Positions 10,056-19,011 of a stretch of DNA of 64,000 nt are shown piece after piece. Below the pieces are notes generated by a model. The model made no database searches, was not told where the DNA came from, and saw only the letters and a program-made list of their open reading frames with translations. The stretch lies in NCBI RefSeq assembly GCF_001550155.1, contig NZ_LRUF01000019.1, positions 310,001 through 374,000 of the forward strand. The letters are read 5' to 3'. The position numbers were made by a program, and so were the translations under genes. The first letter of the stretch is position 1. Every line of letters begins with the position of its first letter. The stretch comes from Pseudoalteromonas arabiensis. GTDB lineage: Bacteria > Pseudomonadota > Gammaproteobacteria > Enterobacterales > Alteromonadaceae.

Positions 10056-10538
10056 ATGCCTTCATTTGATATTGTTTCTGAAGTAGAAATGAACGAAGCG
10101 CAAAATGCAGTAGACAACGCTAAGCGTGAGCTTGAGACGCGTTTTGATTTTCGTGGTGTTGATGCATCAATCGAATTAAGTGATAAAGTAATCAAGCTAA
10201 AAGCTGAAGCACCACAACAAGTTATGCAGCTTTTTGATATTCTCGCTGCGAAAATTTCAAAGCGTGGTTTAGATGTATCTAGCCTTGAGCTTAAAGATGA
10301 GTCGCGCAGTGGTAAGTACGTTATGCGTGATGTTGCACTTAAGCAAGGTATTGAAAAAGACGTAGCGAAGAAAATCGTTAAGTTAATCAAAGATTCAAAA
10401 ATCAAAGTGCAAGCAGCCATTCAAGGTGAAGAATTACGTGTTACGGGTAAAAAGCGTGATGATTTACAAGAAGCGATGCAAGTTGTGCGTACTGCTGATT
10501 TAGGTCAGCCATTTCAATTTAAGAACTTCCGCGATTAA
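10056..10538 (+). CDS. yajQ: YajQ-family cyclic-di-GMP/nucleotide-binding protein
   Basis: This 160-residue cytoplasmic protein with two ferredoxin-like folds begins [22 protein letters not shown], as in most YajQ proteins. It keeps [13 protein letters not shown], a segment like [19 protein letters not shown] in the middle, and the C-terminal [13 protein letters not shown]. In Xanthomonas the family binds cyclic di-GMP and acts with a transcription factor; in E. coli it is only known to bind nucleotides or RNA weakly. The start has AGGAG at 8 bases. It is monocistronic, ending in a strong terminator. Confidence 0.93.
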   Translation: MPSFDIVSEVEMNEAQNAVDNAKRELETRFDFRGVDASIELSDKVIKLKAEAPQQVMQLFDILAAKISKRGLDVSSLELKDESRSGKYVMRDVALKQGIEKDVAKKIVKLIKDSKIKVQAAIQGEELRVTGKKRDDLQEAMQVVRTADLGQPFQFKNFRD

Positions 10539-10595
10539 TTCGCTGTTTGCACTATATACATAATCTAGTGCATGAAAAATGAATTAAATTTCACT

Positions 10596-10629
10596 AAAAA
10601 GCCAAGCGGTCTATTCGTTTGGCTTTTTT
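10596..10629 (+). terminator. Terminator of yajQ
   Basis: A 13-bp stem (AAAAAGCCAAGCG/CGTTTGGCTTTTT, one G-U pair) with a 7-base loop ends in T residues. Confidence 0.9.
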
Positions 10630-10708
10630 GTTGATAAAAAAGCCTTTAGCAGTATAGCCGTCCATTGACTTTTATCCCTAAAATCATCACAATAGCGGCC
10701 TATTTTCA

Positions 10709-10870
10709 AGGTGCTTGCTGTACCTTCTAAGGTACCTATACTTCAAAGGTTGAAGTAGCAGCAAGATAATCGGGAAGCTGGTGCGTTTTCATGGAGAAAA
10801 CAATGCCAACACTGCCCCCGCAACGGTAATGTGTGTGCCCTGCATGCGCAAAGTCCGGAGACCGGCCTTG
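10709..10870 (+). ncRNA. Cobalamin (B12) riboswitch
   Basis: The leader of btuB contains the conserved cobalamin-riboswitch blocks in order: an early GGTGC segment, AATCGGGAAGCTGGTGC, the B12-box region ACTGCCCCCGCAACGGTAA, and AGTCCGGAGACCGGCC. The flanking arms pair as expected (GCTTGCTG near the start with CAGCAAG). It lies about 50 bp before the btuB start, so coenzyme B12 probably blocks translation or continuation of btuB when plentiful. The boundaries are approximate. Confidence 0.95.
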
Positions 10871-10918
10871 GAGTAACTTACTATTTGCGTGTGCGGTGGG
10901 CACAGGCGAGGGGATATC

Positions 10919-12778
10919 ATGCTAAATAAATCTACCTTAGGCGTAGCGGTTGCTGCTGCGTTGTCTTTTTCTGTGTCTGCGGATGAGCAGTCAATCGAGC
11001 ATATTACAGTCACGGCGAATAAATTCGAACAATCAATTAATGATGTATTGGCCAGCGTAACTGTCATTAACCGCACTGATATTGAAGCTAGCTATGCGCG
11101 AGACCTACCAAGTTTACTTGCCACCCGCGCAGGCTTTCAAATCAATGCCAATGGTGGCTTTGGTCAAAACGCAGGTGTTTCACTGCGTGGTTCAGGCACA
11201 CGTCATACACTTATCTTAATTGATGGTGTGCGCACAGGGTCTGCAACGCTTGGCTATAAAGGCATTAGCAATATTCCTTTAAACAGTATTGAACGTGTTG
11301 AGGTTATTAAAGGTTCTCGCGCTGCTGTGTATGGTTCTGATGCATTAGCGGGTGTGATTAATATTATTACTCGCAAAGCACAAAACACGACCTTAGATGT
11401 TACATTTGGTTCTGATTCTTATCAAGAGTACCAAGTGGCTACTGGTGGTCAGTTTGCTGGTGTTGATATTGCTGTTAATGCTGGTTATGAAAAAACAGAT
11501 GGCTTTGATGTATTGCAAGGCGTAGCACCCGATGAAGATGGCTATGAAAATAAAAACCTTGGCTTTAACCTAGGCTATCAAAATGAGCAACTAGGGGAGC
11601 TTTTATTACAAGGTCAGTACTCAGAAGGTGAAGCGCAGTACGATAGTTCTTTTAGTCCTGCGGATAGCAGGGTAGAAAAAGGTGAATTCGAAAATTATCA
11701 AGCTTCATTAGGTTGGAAAAAGGCCTTTGAAAAACACAGCCATGCGATTGATATTGCAATCTCAAGCGACAGCTCAGACGATTCACGTATCGACTATACA
11801 GGTGCTGCTGTGGTCGATAAGTTTGAAACTGAACGTAAGCAAATCGATTACAACGGTCAATACTTTTTCAATCAAGCGCTGACACTAAGCGGTGGTTTAA
11901 ATTGGTATAAAGATAAAGTAAATACTAACTCTGGTACTTACTTAAAAGATAGCCGCGAAGTGTTTGCAGCATTTATTGGTGCTTATTATGATGATGAACA
12001 AGTACTTGCTAATTTAACGCTACGCCAAGATGATGACCAACAGTTCGGCGACGAAACAACTTATACTGCTGCTGTGGGTTATCACTTAAACGACATCGCA
12101 ACATTCCGTGTAAGCCAAAGCACTGGCTTTAAATCGCCCACATTTAATGATTTATATTTCCCTGAACCAAGCCCAGGAAATCCCAATTTATTGCCTGAAA
12201 CATCTGATAACCAAGAGTTAGGCTTATCATTAAATGTGAATGACATTAGCCTGGATATTGCTATTTTCCGTAATGAAATAGATAACAAAATTGCGTGGGC
12301 ACCAAATGCATCAGGTAATTGGCAGCCAACAAATATCAATGAAGCTCGCCACGAAGGGATAGAGTTTAGTTTCGAAAACCAAGTATTTGGTTTTGATCAT
12401 AGTGTTAACTTTACTTATCTATCAGCAGAAGATACTGAAACAGGTGAAGCGCTGACTTATGTATCAAAACAAAGCGTGAACTGGTCACTACATAAAGCAT
12501 GGGGCGACTTTGATGCGGGTATTGATATGCAGTACCGAGGAGACCGCGATGGTAAACTCACGCACTTGCCTTCATATACTCTGTGGAATTTTGTAGGTCA
12601 CTACCAAGCCACTGATAATTTAACCTTATCACTTCGCGTAGAAAATTTGTTCGATAAACAGTACAACGCCGTTGATGCCTATGGCACTGACTTAGATGGT
12701 GACTTCATCAACGACGAGCTTTATTACTACAACACGGCTGAGCGTCGCTTGTTTGTAGGTGCCCGTTATCAGTTCTAA
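10919..12778 (+). CDS. btuB: TonB-dependent vitamin B12 receptor
   Basis: This outer-membrane beta-barrel imports cobalamins using energy from TonB. From ATG at 10919 (GAGGGG 7 bases upstream) the protein has 619 residues, the usual BtuB size. A signal peptide ends near SVSA, the TonB-box region reads HITVTANKFEQ, the plug domain carries LRGSGTRHTLILIDGVR, and the barrel ends in YQF. The cobalamin riboswitch directly upstream fixes the substrate class. An upstream in-frame start would put ten extra residues before a normal signal peptide and was rejected. Confidence 0.95.
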   Translation: MLNKSTLGVAVAAALSFSVSADEQSIEHITVTANKFEQSINDVLASVTVINRTDIEASYARDLPSLLATRAGFQINANGGFGQNAGVSLRGSGTRHTLILIDGVRTGSATLGYKGISNIPLNSIERVEVIKGSRAAVYGSDALAGVINIITRKAQNTTLDVTFGSDSYQEYQVATGGQFAGVDIAVNAGYEKTDGFDVLQGVAPDEDGYENKNLGFNLGYQNEQLGELLLQGQYSEGEAQYDSSFSPADSRVEKGEFENYQASLGWKKAFEKHSHAIDIAISSDSSDDSRIDYTGAAVVDKFETERKQIDYNGQYFFNQALTLSGGLNWYKDKVNTNSGTYLKDSREVFAAFIGAYYDDEQVLANLTLRQDDDQQFGDETTYTAAVGYHLNDIATFRVSQSTGFKSPTFNDLYFPEPSPGNPNLLPETSDNQELGLSLNVNDISLDIAIFRNEIDNKIAWAPNASGNWQPTNINEARHEGIEFSFENQVFGFDHSVNFTYLSAEDTETGEALTYVSKQSVNWSLHKAWGDFDAGIDMQYRGDRDGKLTHLPSYTLWNFVGHYQATDNLTLSLRVENLFDKQYNAVDAYGTDLDGDFINDELYYYNTAERRLFVGARYQF

Positions 12779-12804
12779 TAAAGAAAATTATTAGTTCTGC
12801 GTCT

Positions 12805-12838
12805 AAAAGCTCGCTACCTACTTAGCGGGCTTTTTTTA
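12805..12838 (+). terminator. Terminator of btuB
   Basis: The stem AAAAGCTCGCTA/TAGCGGGCTTTT with a 6-base loop and a T-run ends 3 bases inside the convergent msrA 3' end. It may work in both directions. Confidence 0.85.
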
Positions 12839-13369
12839 TTTTAGTTTATCTGCGTAATGCTGAGCGAATTTTTCAAGTTTAGGTGCAATAAGAATACTGC
12901 AATAGCCTTGGTTAGGGTTTTCGGTATAGTAGTCTTGATGGTATTGCTCCGCAGGGTAAAAGTTAGTGAGTGGGCTTATTTCAGTGACTATTGGCTCGCG
13001 AATTTGCTTTTGTAAATCAGCAATCATTGTCTCAGCCGCCACTTTTTGTTGTTCATCGTGGTAATAAATAACACTGCGATACTGGGTGCCAACATCATTA
13101 CCTTGACGGTTTAGTTGCGTGGCATCGTGCAAAGTAAAAAACATTTCAAGTAAGCTGTGGTAACTAATAATACTGCTGTCAAAATCAAGCTGAACGACTT
13201 CGGCGTGACCGGTTAAGCCAGTACAAATTTGCTGATAACTCGGGTTTTCAATGTCACCACCAGCATAACCAGAGCTGACGTTTAGCACACCTTTAACACG
13301 TCTAAATGCGGCATCAATACACCAGAAGCAACCACCGCCAAAAGTGGCTATTTGTATGTTGTTTTCCAT
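12836..13369 (-). CDS. msrA: Peptide methionine sulfoxide reductase A
   Basis: MsrA reduces the S-form of methionine sulfoxide in proteins and free methionine, repairing oxidative damage in the cytoplasm. The 177-residue protein has the catalytic motif GGGCFWC near residue 11 and the family segments SGYAGG, GHAEVVQLDFD and YRSVIYYHDEQQ. The AEQYHQDYY stretch is typical of the C-terminal half. A GAGG ribosome-binding site precedes the ATG. It is alone between btuB and the efflux operon, with terminators on both sides. Confidence 0.96.
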   Translation of the reverse strand: MENNIQIATFGGGCFWCIDAAFRRVKGVLNVSSGYAGGDIENPSYQQICTGLTGHAEVVQLDFDSSIISYHSLLEMFFTLHDATQLNRQGNDVGTQYRSVIYYHDEQQKVAAETMIADLQKQIREPIVTEISPLTNFYPAEQYHQDYYTENPNQGYCSILIAPKLEKFAQHYADKLK

Positions 13370-13403
13370 TTTAATTTCCTCACCTTTTTGCTGACTATAG
13401 CTG

Positions 13404-13434
13404 AAAAAACAAAACGCCGTAAAGACGGCGTTTT
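13404..13434 (-). terminator. Terminator of the RND efflux operon
   Basis: A perfect 10-bp stem (AAAACGCCGT/ACGGCGTTTT) with a 4-base loop and a T-rich tail on the minus strand lies just after the transporter stop codon. Confidence 0.9.
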
Positions 13435-13452
13435 ATTATCGCTAAAGACTCG

Positions 13453-16400
13453 TTAAATGTCTTCCAGCGGTTTGTCTTTCGCTTGCTGTTCAAGTTTACC
13501 TTGTAAGTATTCGGGTGACTGAGTATTACGGGCAAGCGCTGTGTACGCTGCGGGAACTACATATAATGTTAGTAGCGTAGCTACAATAACACCGGTAAAT
13601 ACCACAACACCAATAACCATTCGGCTCTCTGCACCTGGGCCACTTGCAAGTACAAGCGGGACAGAGCTCATCACAGTGGTGAGTGACGTCATGATGATAG
13701 GGCGTAAGCGTTGTGTTGCCGCTTGGGTAATGGCTTCGTTAAATTCAACGCCTTTGTCACGTAGTTGGTTAGCAAATTCAACAATTAAGATACCGTTCTT
13801 GGCGCTCAAACCAATCAACATCACGATACCTATTTGGCTGTAAATATTTAACGTCAGATCTGTAAACCATAAACCAAAGAGCGCGCCAACTAGGCCAAGT
13901 GGCACGGTTAGCATGATCACAAAGGGATGTACAAAGCTTTCAAATTGGGCTGCAAGTACCAAGAAGGTCACTGTGAGCGCAAGAATGAACACATAGGTCA
14001 TCGCTGATGCACCTTCGTAAAACAACTGCGATTCACCTTTGTAATCAATGGCTCCATCAATGTCATTTTCTTCAGCGGCTACTTGGTTTAAGAAATTAAG
14101 TGCTTCTTCTAGTGTGTAGCCATCAGCTAAGTTTGCACTTAACGTGATTGCACGCATACGGTTGTAACGGTTTAATCGCGATGCGGTTGCTTCTTCTTTT
14201 AAGGTAATAAGGCTGTCCAGTGGAACGAGTTCACCACTGCGCGATTTCAAGTAGATATTCGAGATATCTGTTGGGTTAGCAAAGTCTTCCTTGGTCCCTT
14301 TGAGAATTATGTCATACTCTTCACCACGGTCGATAAAGGTTGTGACACGTCGTTGCCCTAACATGGTCTCTAAAGTGCGGCCTACATCGGAAACGGATAC
14401 GCCTAAATCTGCGGCTTTATTCTTGTTTATATTGATTAAAAACTGTGGAAACGTTTCTTTATAATCATGGTCAATACGCACAAGGCCAGGGTTTTTCTCT
14501 GCACGCTCTATGATGCGGTCTCGCCAATCGGCAAGTTGGTCATAATCGTTACCTTGCAACACAAACTCAATTGGGCGCGATGAACCACCGCCACCAATAC
14601 CGCGGCGCATAATTGCAAATGCTCTAATATCTGTCACTTCGGTCATTTTACCGCTAATTTCGTCCATCACTTCCCATGTTGAACGCTTACGTTTATCCCA
14701 ATCGGCCATACCAACGATTGCTACACCACCTTGGCCGCCCCAACCTGGTACACGAATAAGTACGCGGCTTAATTCTCCTGACTCAGAGTAAGGCATTAAA
14801 CGCTCTTCAATTTTGGCCATGTTTGCCGCATTATTCTCATAACTTGCGCCTTCAGGGCCGCTCATCATGATAAAGAAAGTGCCGCGGTCTTCCTTTGGAG
14901 TGAGCTCAGATGGTACCTGCTTAAATAGCATAAAGCTGACAACACCCATTAAGATCATGGTAAATAATAGACCCCATTTACGGCTCATGTTCGATTGCAG
15001 TGAGTTGCGATAGGCATTCTCTATTTTGCTAAACGAGCGATCCATCCATTGGCTAAATTTACTTTCTTTCTCCGAGGCTTTAAGTACTTTTGAGCATAAA
15101 GCGGGAGACAGTGTCAGTGCTGTGATACTTGAAAAGAACACCGCAGCACTCACCGCCATAGCAAACTCGGTAAATAACGCACCAATTCGGCCATCCATAA
15201 ATACCAGCGGTACGAATACAGAAATAAGCACAAGTGTGGTGGCAATAATAGCAAACCCCACTTCTCGGGCACCACGAAAAGCCGCAAGTAAAGGCGGCTC
15301 GCCAAGCTCAATTCGGCGGTGGATATTTTCAAGCATCACAATGGCGTCATCTACCACTAGGCCGATAGCTAGCACTAAAGCGAGCAGGGTAAGTAAGTTG
15401 ATTGAGTAGCCCATTGCAAGTAAGAACATAAAGCTACCAACAAGAGCCACAGGTACTGTTACTGCCGGCACTAAGGTTGCGCGAATATTGCCAAGGAATA
15501 AGTAAATAACTAAGACAACGAGTGCCATTGAAATTGCGAGGGTACGGTACACCTCATCAATCGATTCTTTGATGAAAACAGACGAGTCATAACTGTCTTC
15601 AATGGTGGTACCTTCAGGTAAGTTGCGTTTGATTTTTTCAAGCTCAGCGCGAGCGTTATCAACCACAGTTAAGGTATTCGCTTTGGCTTGCTTTACGATA
15701 CCCAAACCAATCATATTTCGACCATTACCACGAAATAGGCTTTCGTCGTCGGCCGCTTCTAAGTGAACATCTGCAACTTCGCCAAGGCGAACTAAGTAGC
15801 CGTCATCACCACGCTTAATTACAAGGTTTCTAAAATCACGCTGGTCTTTATAACTACGGGCAGTACGAACGGTAAAATCACGGTCAATCGATTCAATTTC
15901 ACCCGCAGGAAGTTCTACGTTTTCTGTACGAAGGGTATTTTCGATGTCACTGCTGGTGATACCTCGAGCAGCCATGGCTTTGCGGTTTAGCCAAATTTTC
16001 ATTGCGTATTTACGCTCACCACCTACACGAACGTTTGAAACACCGTCAACAACGGCTAAACGGTCGACAATAAAACGCTGTGCGTAGTCAGATAGCTGTA
16101 ATGAGTCCATCGTTGTACTGTTTAGCACGAACCAAGCAATCGGACTCTCATCACTATTCGATTTTGATACTTCGGGTGGGCGAACTTGTTCCGGTAGGCT
16201 ATCAAGTGCTCTCGCTACACGCTCACGAACATCGTTTGATGCGGCATCAATATCACGACTGATATTAAACTCAATGGTGATGTTAGAGCGGCCATTTCGG
16301 CTTGATGAGTTAATACTTTTTATGCCTTCAATACCCGATATACGGTTTTCGAGTACTTGGGTTATTTTGGTTTCGATAATCTCTGCGCTGGCCCCTGTGT

Positions 16401-16551
16401 ACTCAGTGCTTACACTCACAATTGGCGTTTCAATATCAGGGTATTCACGCAGTGGTAGCATTGAAAATGCAACGAGACCAAAGGTAAGCAGCAATAAGTT
16501 TATTACGATCGCAAAGACCGGACGTTTAACGCTAGTATCTGTAATTTTCAT
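13453..16551 (-). CDS. RND-family multidrug efflux transporter (AcrB/MexF-like inner-membrane pump)
   Basis: This 1032-residue inner-membrane proton/drug antiporter works with the adaptor encoded just upstream and an outer-membrane channel not encoded here. It has the RND layout: N-terminal membrane helix, large periplasmic loop, helices 2-6, second loop and helices 8-12. The proton-relay residues are seen in fourth-helix GLVVDDAIVMLEN and tenth-helix GLSAKNGILIVEFAN. The gene begins 3 bp after the adaptor stop. Substrate cannot be told from sequence; heavy-metal RND pumps look different in helix 4. No local regulator is seen. Confidence 0.92.
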   Translation of the reverse strand: MKITDTSVKRPVFAIVINLLLLTFGLVAFSMLPLREYPDIETPIVSVSTEYTGASAEIIETKITQVLENRISGIEGIKSINSSSRNGRSNITIEFNISRDIDAASNDVRERVARALDSLPEQVRPPEVSKSNSDESPIAWFVLNSTTMDSLQLSDYAQRFIVDRLAVVDGVSNVRVGGERKYAMKIWLNRKAMAARGITSSDIENTLRTENVELPAGEIESIDRDFTVRTARSYKDQRDFRNLVIKRGDDGYLVRLGEVADVHLEAADDESLFRGNGRNMIGLGIVKQAKANTLTVVDNARAELEKIKRNLPEGTTIEDSYDSSVFIKESIDEVYRTLAISMALVVLVIYLFLGNIRATLVPAVTVPVALVGSFMFLLAMGYSINLLTLLALVLAIGLVVDDAIVMLENIHRRIELGEPPLLAAFRGAREVGFAIIATTLVLISVFVPLVFMDGRIGALFTEFAMAVSAAVFFSSITALTLSPALCSKVLKASEKESKFSQWMDRSFSKIENAYRNSLQSNMSRKWGLLFTMILMGVVSFMLFKQVPSELTPKEDRGTFFIMMSGPEGASYENNAANMAKIEERLMPYSESGELSRVLIRVPGWGGQGGVAIVGMADWDKRKRSTWEVMDEISGKMTEVTDIRAFAIMRRGIGGGGSSRPIEFVLQGNDYDQLADWRDRIIERAEKNPGLVRIDHDYKETFPQFLININKNKAADLGVSVSDVGRTLETMLGQRRVTTFIDRGEEYDIILKGTKEDFANPTDISNIYLKSRSGELVPLDSLITLKEEATASRLNRYNRMRAITLSANLADGYTLEEALNFLNQVAAEENDIDGAIDYKGESQLFYEGASAMTYVFILALTVTFLVLAAQFESFVHPFVIMLTVPLGLVGALFGLWFTDLTLNIYSQIGIVMLIGLSAKNGILIVEFANQLRDKGVEFNEAITQAATQRLRPIIMTSLTTVMSSVPLVLASGPGAESRMVIGVVVFTGVIVATLLTLYVVPAAYTALARNTQSPEYLQGKLEQQAKDKPLEDI

Positions 16552-16554
16552 GCT

Positions 16555-17610
16555 TTAGCCCTTGATACTAACTTTACTGCCGGTACGGATTTTAATGATC
16601 CCTTCGGTGACAACTTGTTGGCCATTCTCAAGGCCCTTATCAATAGCAACCCAGCCATTGTGACGGCCAGCAACGTGTACTTCAACCTTGTTCACCACGC
16701 CGTCTTCAATTTGGAAAACATAGTGTTTATCCTGCTGAGGAATAACCGCTTTTTCTGGCACCATAAGCGCTTGGTTTGAACTAAGCTGCAAGGCGGTATT
16801 TAGTAGCATACCTGGGCGTAGTAAACGGCTACTATTTACAAAGCTAGCTGTTACTTCAACACTGCGTGTTACAGAATCAATACGTGAGCTAATATGAGTC
16901 ACTTTGCCATTAAAGGTTTTTTCTGGGTAGGCATCGTTTTGAGTCATGACTTTCATACCAAGCTGTAATTGTGCTAGGTATTTTTCAGGCACTTTAAAAT
17001 CAACTTTAATAATGCTGATGTCATCCAAGGTGGTAATATTTGTGGTGCTACTTACATAGGTACCAATAGATATTTCACGTTTACCTAACAATCCCGAGAA
17101 TGGCGCTGTAATTGTCATTTCGGCTAGTTTTGTTTTTGCACTTTCAAGCTGAGCTTCGGTTGCATCTACACGTGATAATTGCTCTTCAAGTAATGATTTA
17201 GCTGTTGCTTGTGAGCGTGAAAGCTCGGTTAAACGCTCTAGTTGGCGTTTTTCTTCTCTTAGGTTAATACTGAGTTCTTTAACGGTCAGTTGTTCTTCTT
17301 GTGACTGAAGTTGTACGAGTTTTTGACCTTTACTGACCAAGTCGCCATCATTAAAGTAGATATCAGTCACATAATCACTTTGGGCACTACGAATATAAAT
17401 GGCTTGGTTAGCGCGAGCACTACCTATTGCTTCGATAAGTACCGCATTTTCTTCTGAGGTAACGGTGTGTGCGCTGACCTGAGTTGCAGTATCACCAAAG
17501 CCAGTTTGTTCACCTTGGCTTGAAGGTAAGTACAAATAAACACATAACCCTAATAACAGGGTAATAATAAAAGGAAAAAGCGCTTTGCCAGATTGTGTAG
17601 AATACATCAT
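16555..17610 (-). CDS. RND efflux periplasmic adaptor subunit (membrane fusion protein)
   Basis: This 351-residue adaptor would link the RND pump to an outer-membrane channel. It is anchored by one N-terminal hydrophobic segment (ALFPFIITLLLGLCVYLYL) with no lipobox cysteine. The order is: first half of the lipoyl domain (YFNDGDLVSKGQKLVQL), alpha-hairpin coiled coil (about residues 105-150), second half of the lipoyl domain (APFSGLLGKREI), beta-barrel, and membrane-proximal domain. It is the first gene of the two-gene operon. Its promoter should lie in the 17611-17757 region shared with the divergent genes. Confidence 0.9.
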   Translation of the reverse strand: MMYSTQSGKALFPFIITLLLGLCVYLYLPSSQGEQTGFGDTATQVSAHTVTSEENAVLIEAIGSARANQAIYIRSAQSDYVTDIYFNDGDLVSKGQKLVQLQSQEEQLTVKELSINLREEKRQLERLTELSRSQATAKSLLEEQLSRVDATEAQLESAKTKLAEMTITAPFSGLLGKREISIGTYVSSTTNITTLDDISIIKVDFKVPEKYLAQLQLGMKVMTQNDAYPEKTFNGKVTHISSRIDSVTRSVEVTASFVNSSRLLRPGMLLNTALQLSSNQALMVPEKAVIPQQDKHYVFQIEDGVVNKVEVHVAGRHNGWVAIDKGLENGQQVVTEGIIKIRTGSKVSIKG

Positions 17611-17757
17611 TGTGTTACCAGAGAATTAGTTGAGTGTAGTGTACAAAATTAGTACGTGTCGAGTATGTCAGGTATCCCGTAAATTTGTGCATTTGGCGTA
17701 AAAGTAAAAAAATGGCTGAGTTTGTTCCTGAAATGTAACTAAAAGTGAGTGTTTGCT

Positions 17758-17856
17758 ATGAGTAAAGAGTCAAAATGTAACTACTGCCTGATGTTACGAA
17801 AAGTCGTGTTAGTGGGCATTGTTATGTTCGTATTTTATTTTTCTGTGTATGGTTAA
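17758..17856 (+). CDS. Possible 32-residue single-membrane-span peptide
   Basis: A short frame encodes a basic N-terminus with a CNYC pair followed by one hydrophobic segment (VVLVGIVMFVFYFSVYG). It ends one base before the ATG of the next gene, so the two could be translationally coupled. The ribosome-binding site is weak (GTGAG at 8 bases). It may be a real small membrane protein or only the leader of the downstream gene. There is no homology evidence available to me. Confidence 0.3.
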   Translation: MSKESKCNYCLMLRKVVLVGIVMFVFYFSVYG

Positions 17857-17857
17857 T

Positions 17858-18565
17858 ATGTCTGATATTTTGAATATTCGTGCTCACGCATCCCGTCATG
17901 GTATCGAGTTTTTGCTAGTGGGTGGGATTGGGCTAACATTTATTATGTTATTTAATTTGCTAAGGCCTGGCGAAATTAGCATTATCGAGATTTTTCTCGC
18001 GAGTAGCTGTATTGCAGCGATATTCATTGGTTATTTAAAAACGCAGGAACCCTACTTTAGTTTCACATTCTGCGAAGATGCGCTCATTTATCGTCATAAA
18101 GTCGGATATTGGCAGTTAAATAGAGAGAATTTTCATCATAGTGGTATACCAAAAGTGGAACAAGGCTTAGAATACCTTGAGTTAAATGCAGTTGGTATTA
18201 AACTCAATAACATAGATGAGTTTTTGATGCAGATACAGCCAAGAATCGCAGGGCGATTATTGATTGAGCAGCGTCACCTGTTTATGCAAGTAGTTCAAAA
18301 ACATTGCAAAAATGGGGATTGCCCATCAGAATGGTTAATTGAGGATACGCAATACACGGCTCCAAGCGGGCAGCGTTACAAAGGATTGATAGCTATGTTT
18401 GCCAATCGAACACGGCATCTTGGTCAATTGACAGGGTATGATCTACTGTTACCTGCCAATGTACTCGATACTGATATTTGGCAATTTAGTGCATATTTAA
18501 ATCGTTGGAAATTAAACCCTAATGAGTTTATAAATACTCAATTACACAAAAATGTGAATCGTTAG
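17858..18565 (+). CDS. Hypothetical protein with two N-terminal membrane segments (DUF2982-like)
   Basis: From the ATG at 17858 the protein has 235 residues. Two hydrophobic segments (about residues 15-32 and 40-58) are followed by a soluble domain with YRHKVGYWQLNRENFHHSGIP and a C-terminal region rich in Trp and Asn. Layout and lineage resemble the uncharacterised DUF2982 family of Alteromonadales and Vibrionales; this is a recollection, not a search result. The membrane-plus-PH-like domain could be a regulator or envelope protein, but no function is known. An upstream start at 17819 has no ribosome-binding site and overlaps the small peptide. Confidence 0.65.
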   Translation: MSDILNIRAHASRHGIEFLLVGGIGLTFIMLFNLLRPGEISIIEIFLASSCIAAIFIGYLKTQEPYFSFTFCEDALIYRHKVGYWQLNRENFHHSGIPKVEQGLEYLELNAVGIKLNNIDEFLMQIQPRIAGRLLIEQRHLFMQVVQKHCKNGDCPSEWLIEDTQYTAPSGQRYKGLIAMFANRTRHLGQLTGYDLLLPANVLDTDIWQFSAYLNRWKLNPNEFINTQLHKNVNR

Positions 18566-18588
18566 GTGGTAGTAAGCAGGATAAGGCT

Positions 18589-18921
18589 ATGAGTCAAGAA
18601 CGTTCTTTTATTAAAAGTGGTCGAAACACGATAATTCATAAAGATAGAAAGCTCGATCTAGTTATCGTGAATGGCGAAAACCACCCACGAATTAAGGTGA
18701 CCCAAAACGGGCTTGAACCTTTTAAAGAAGAACTGCCAAAAAATCGTCGTGAAGCGAAAGAGCGCTACCTTGAAATGGTTTATATTACGAGTGCAGATGT
18801 TTTCGCAGAAGAAAAGCGGTTGCTCTTTATTCAATCCTTAGATGGACGTGAATATAAGGTGGATTACAGTAAAATAGGCACTAAGCTATTTGTGCGTATT
18901 CATCAGGATAGCTATCTCTAA
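18589..18921 (+). CDS. Hypothetical small cytoplasmic protein
   Basis: This 110-residue protein has a good ribosome-binding site (AGGATAAGG before ATG), 24 bp after the preceding gene, so cotranscription is likely. It is basic and mixed alpha/beta, with RKLDLVIVNGENHPRIKV early, a KNRREAKERYLEM helix in the middle and a beta-rich end. No signal peptide, membrane segment or metal motif is seen. I do not recognise a family. Confidence 0.65.
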   Translation: MSQERSFIKSGRNTIIHKDRKLDLVIVNGENHPRIKVTQNGLEPFKEELPKNRREAKERYLEMVYITSADVFAEEKRLLFIQSLDGREYKVDYSKIGTKLFVRIHQDSYL

Positions 18922-19011
18922 GCCCTTCTTTAATTTGGCACTTTACTTGCTTGCTATTCACTAATTTGACGGCTGGAAATGACTCTGGCTTTGTTTTCTA
19001 AGGTGATTAAC

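Noticed and set aside
15026-15409. 127-residue plus-strand frame inside the RND pump gene
   Set aside because: It is a reverse-strand shadow of the RND transporter with no ribosome-binding site or family pattern.
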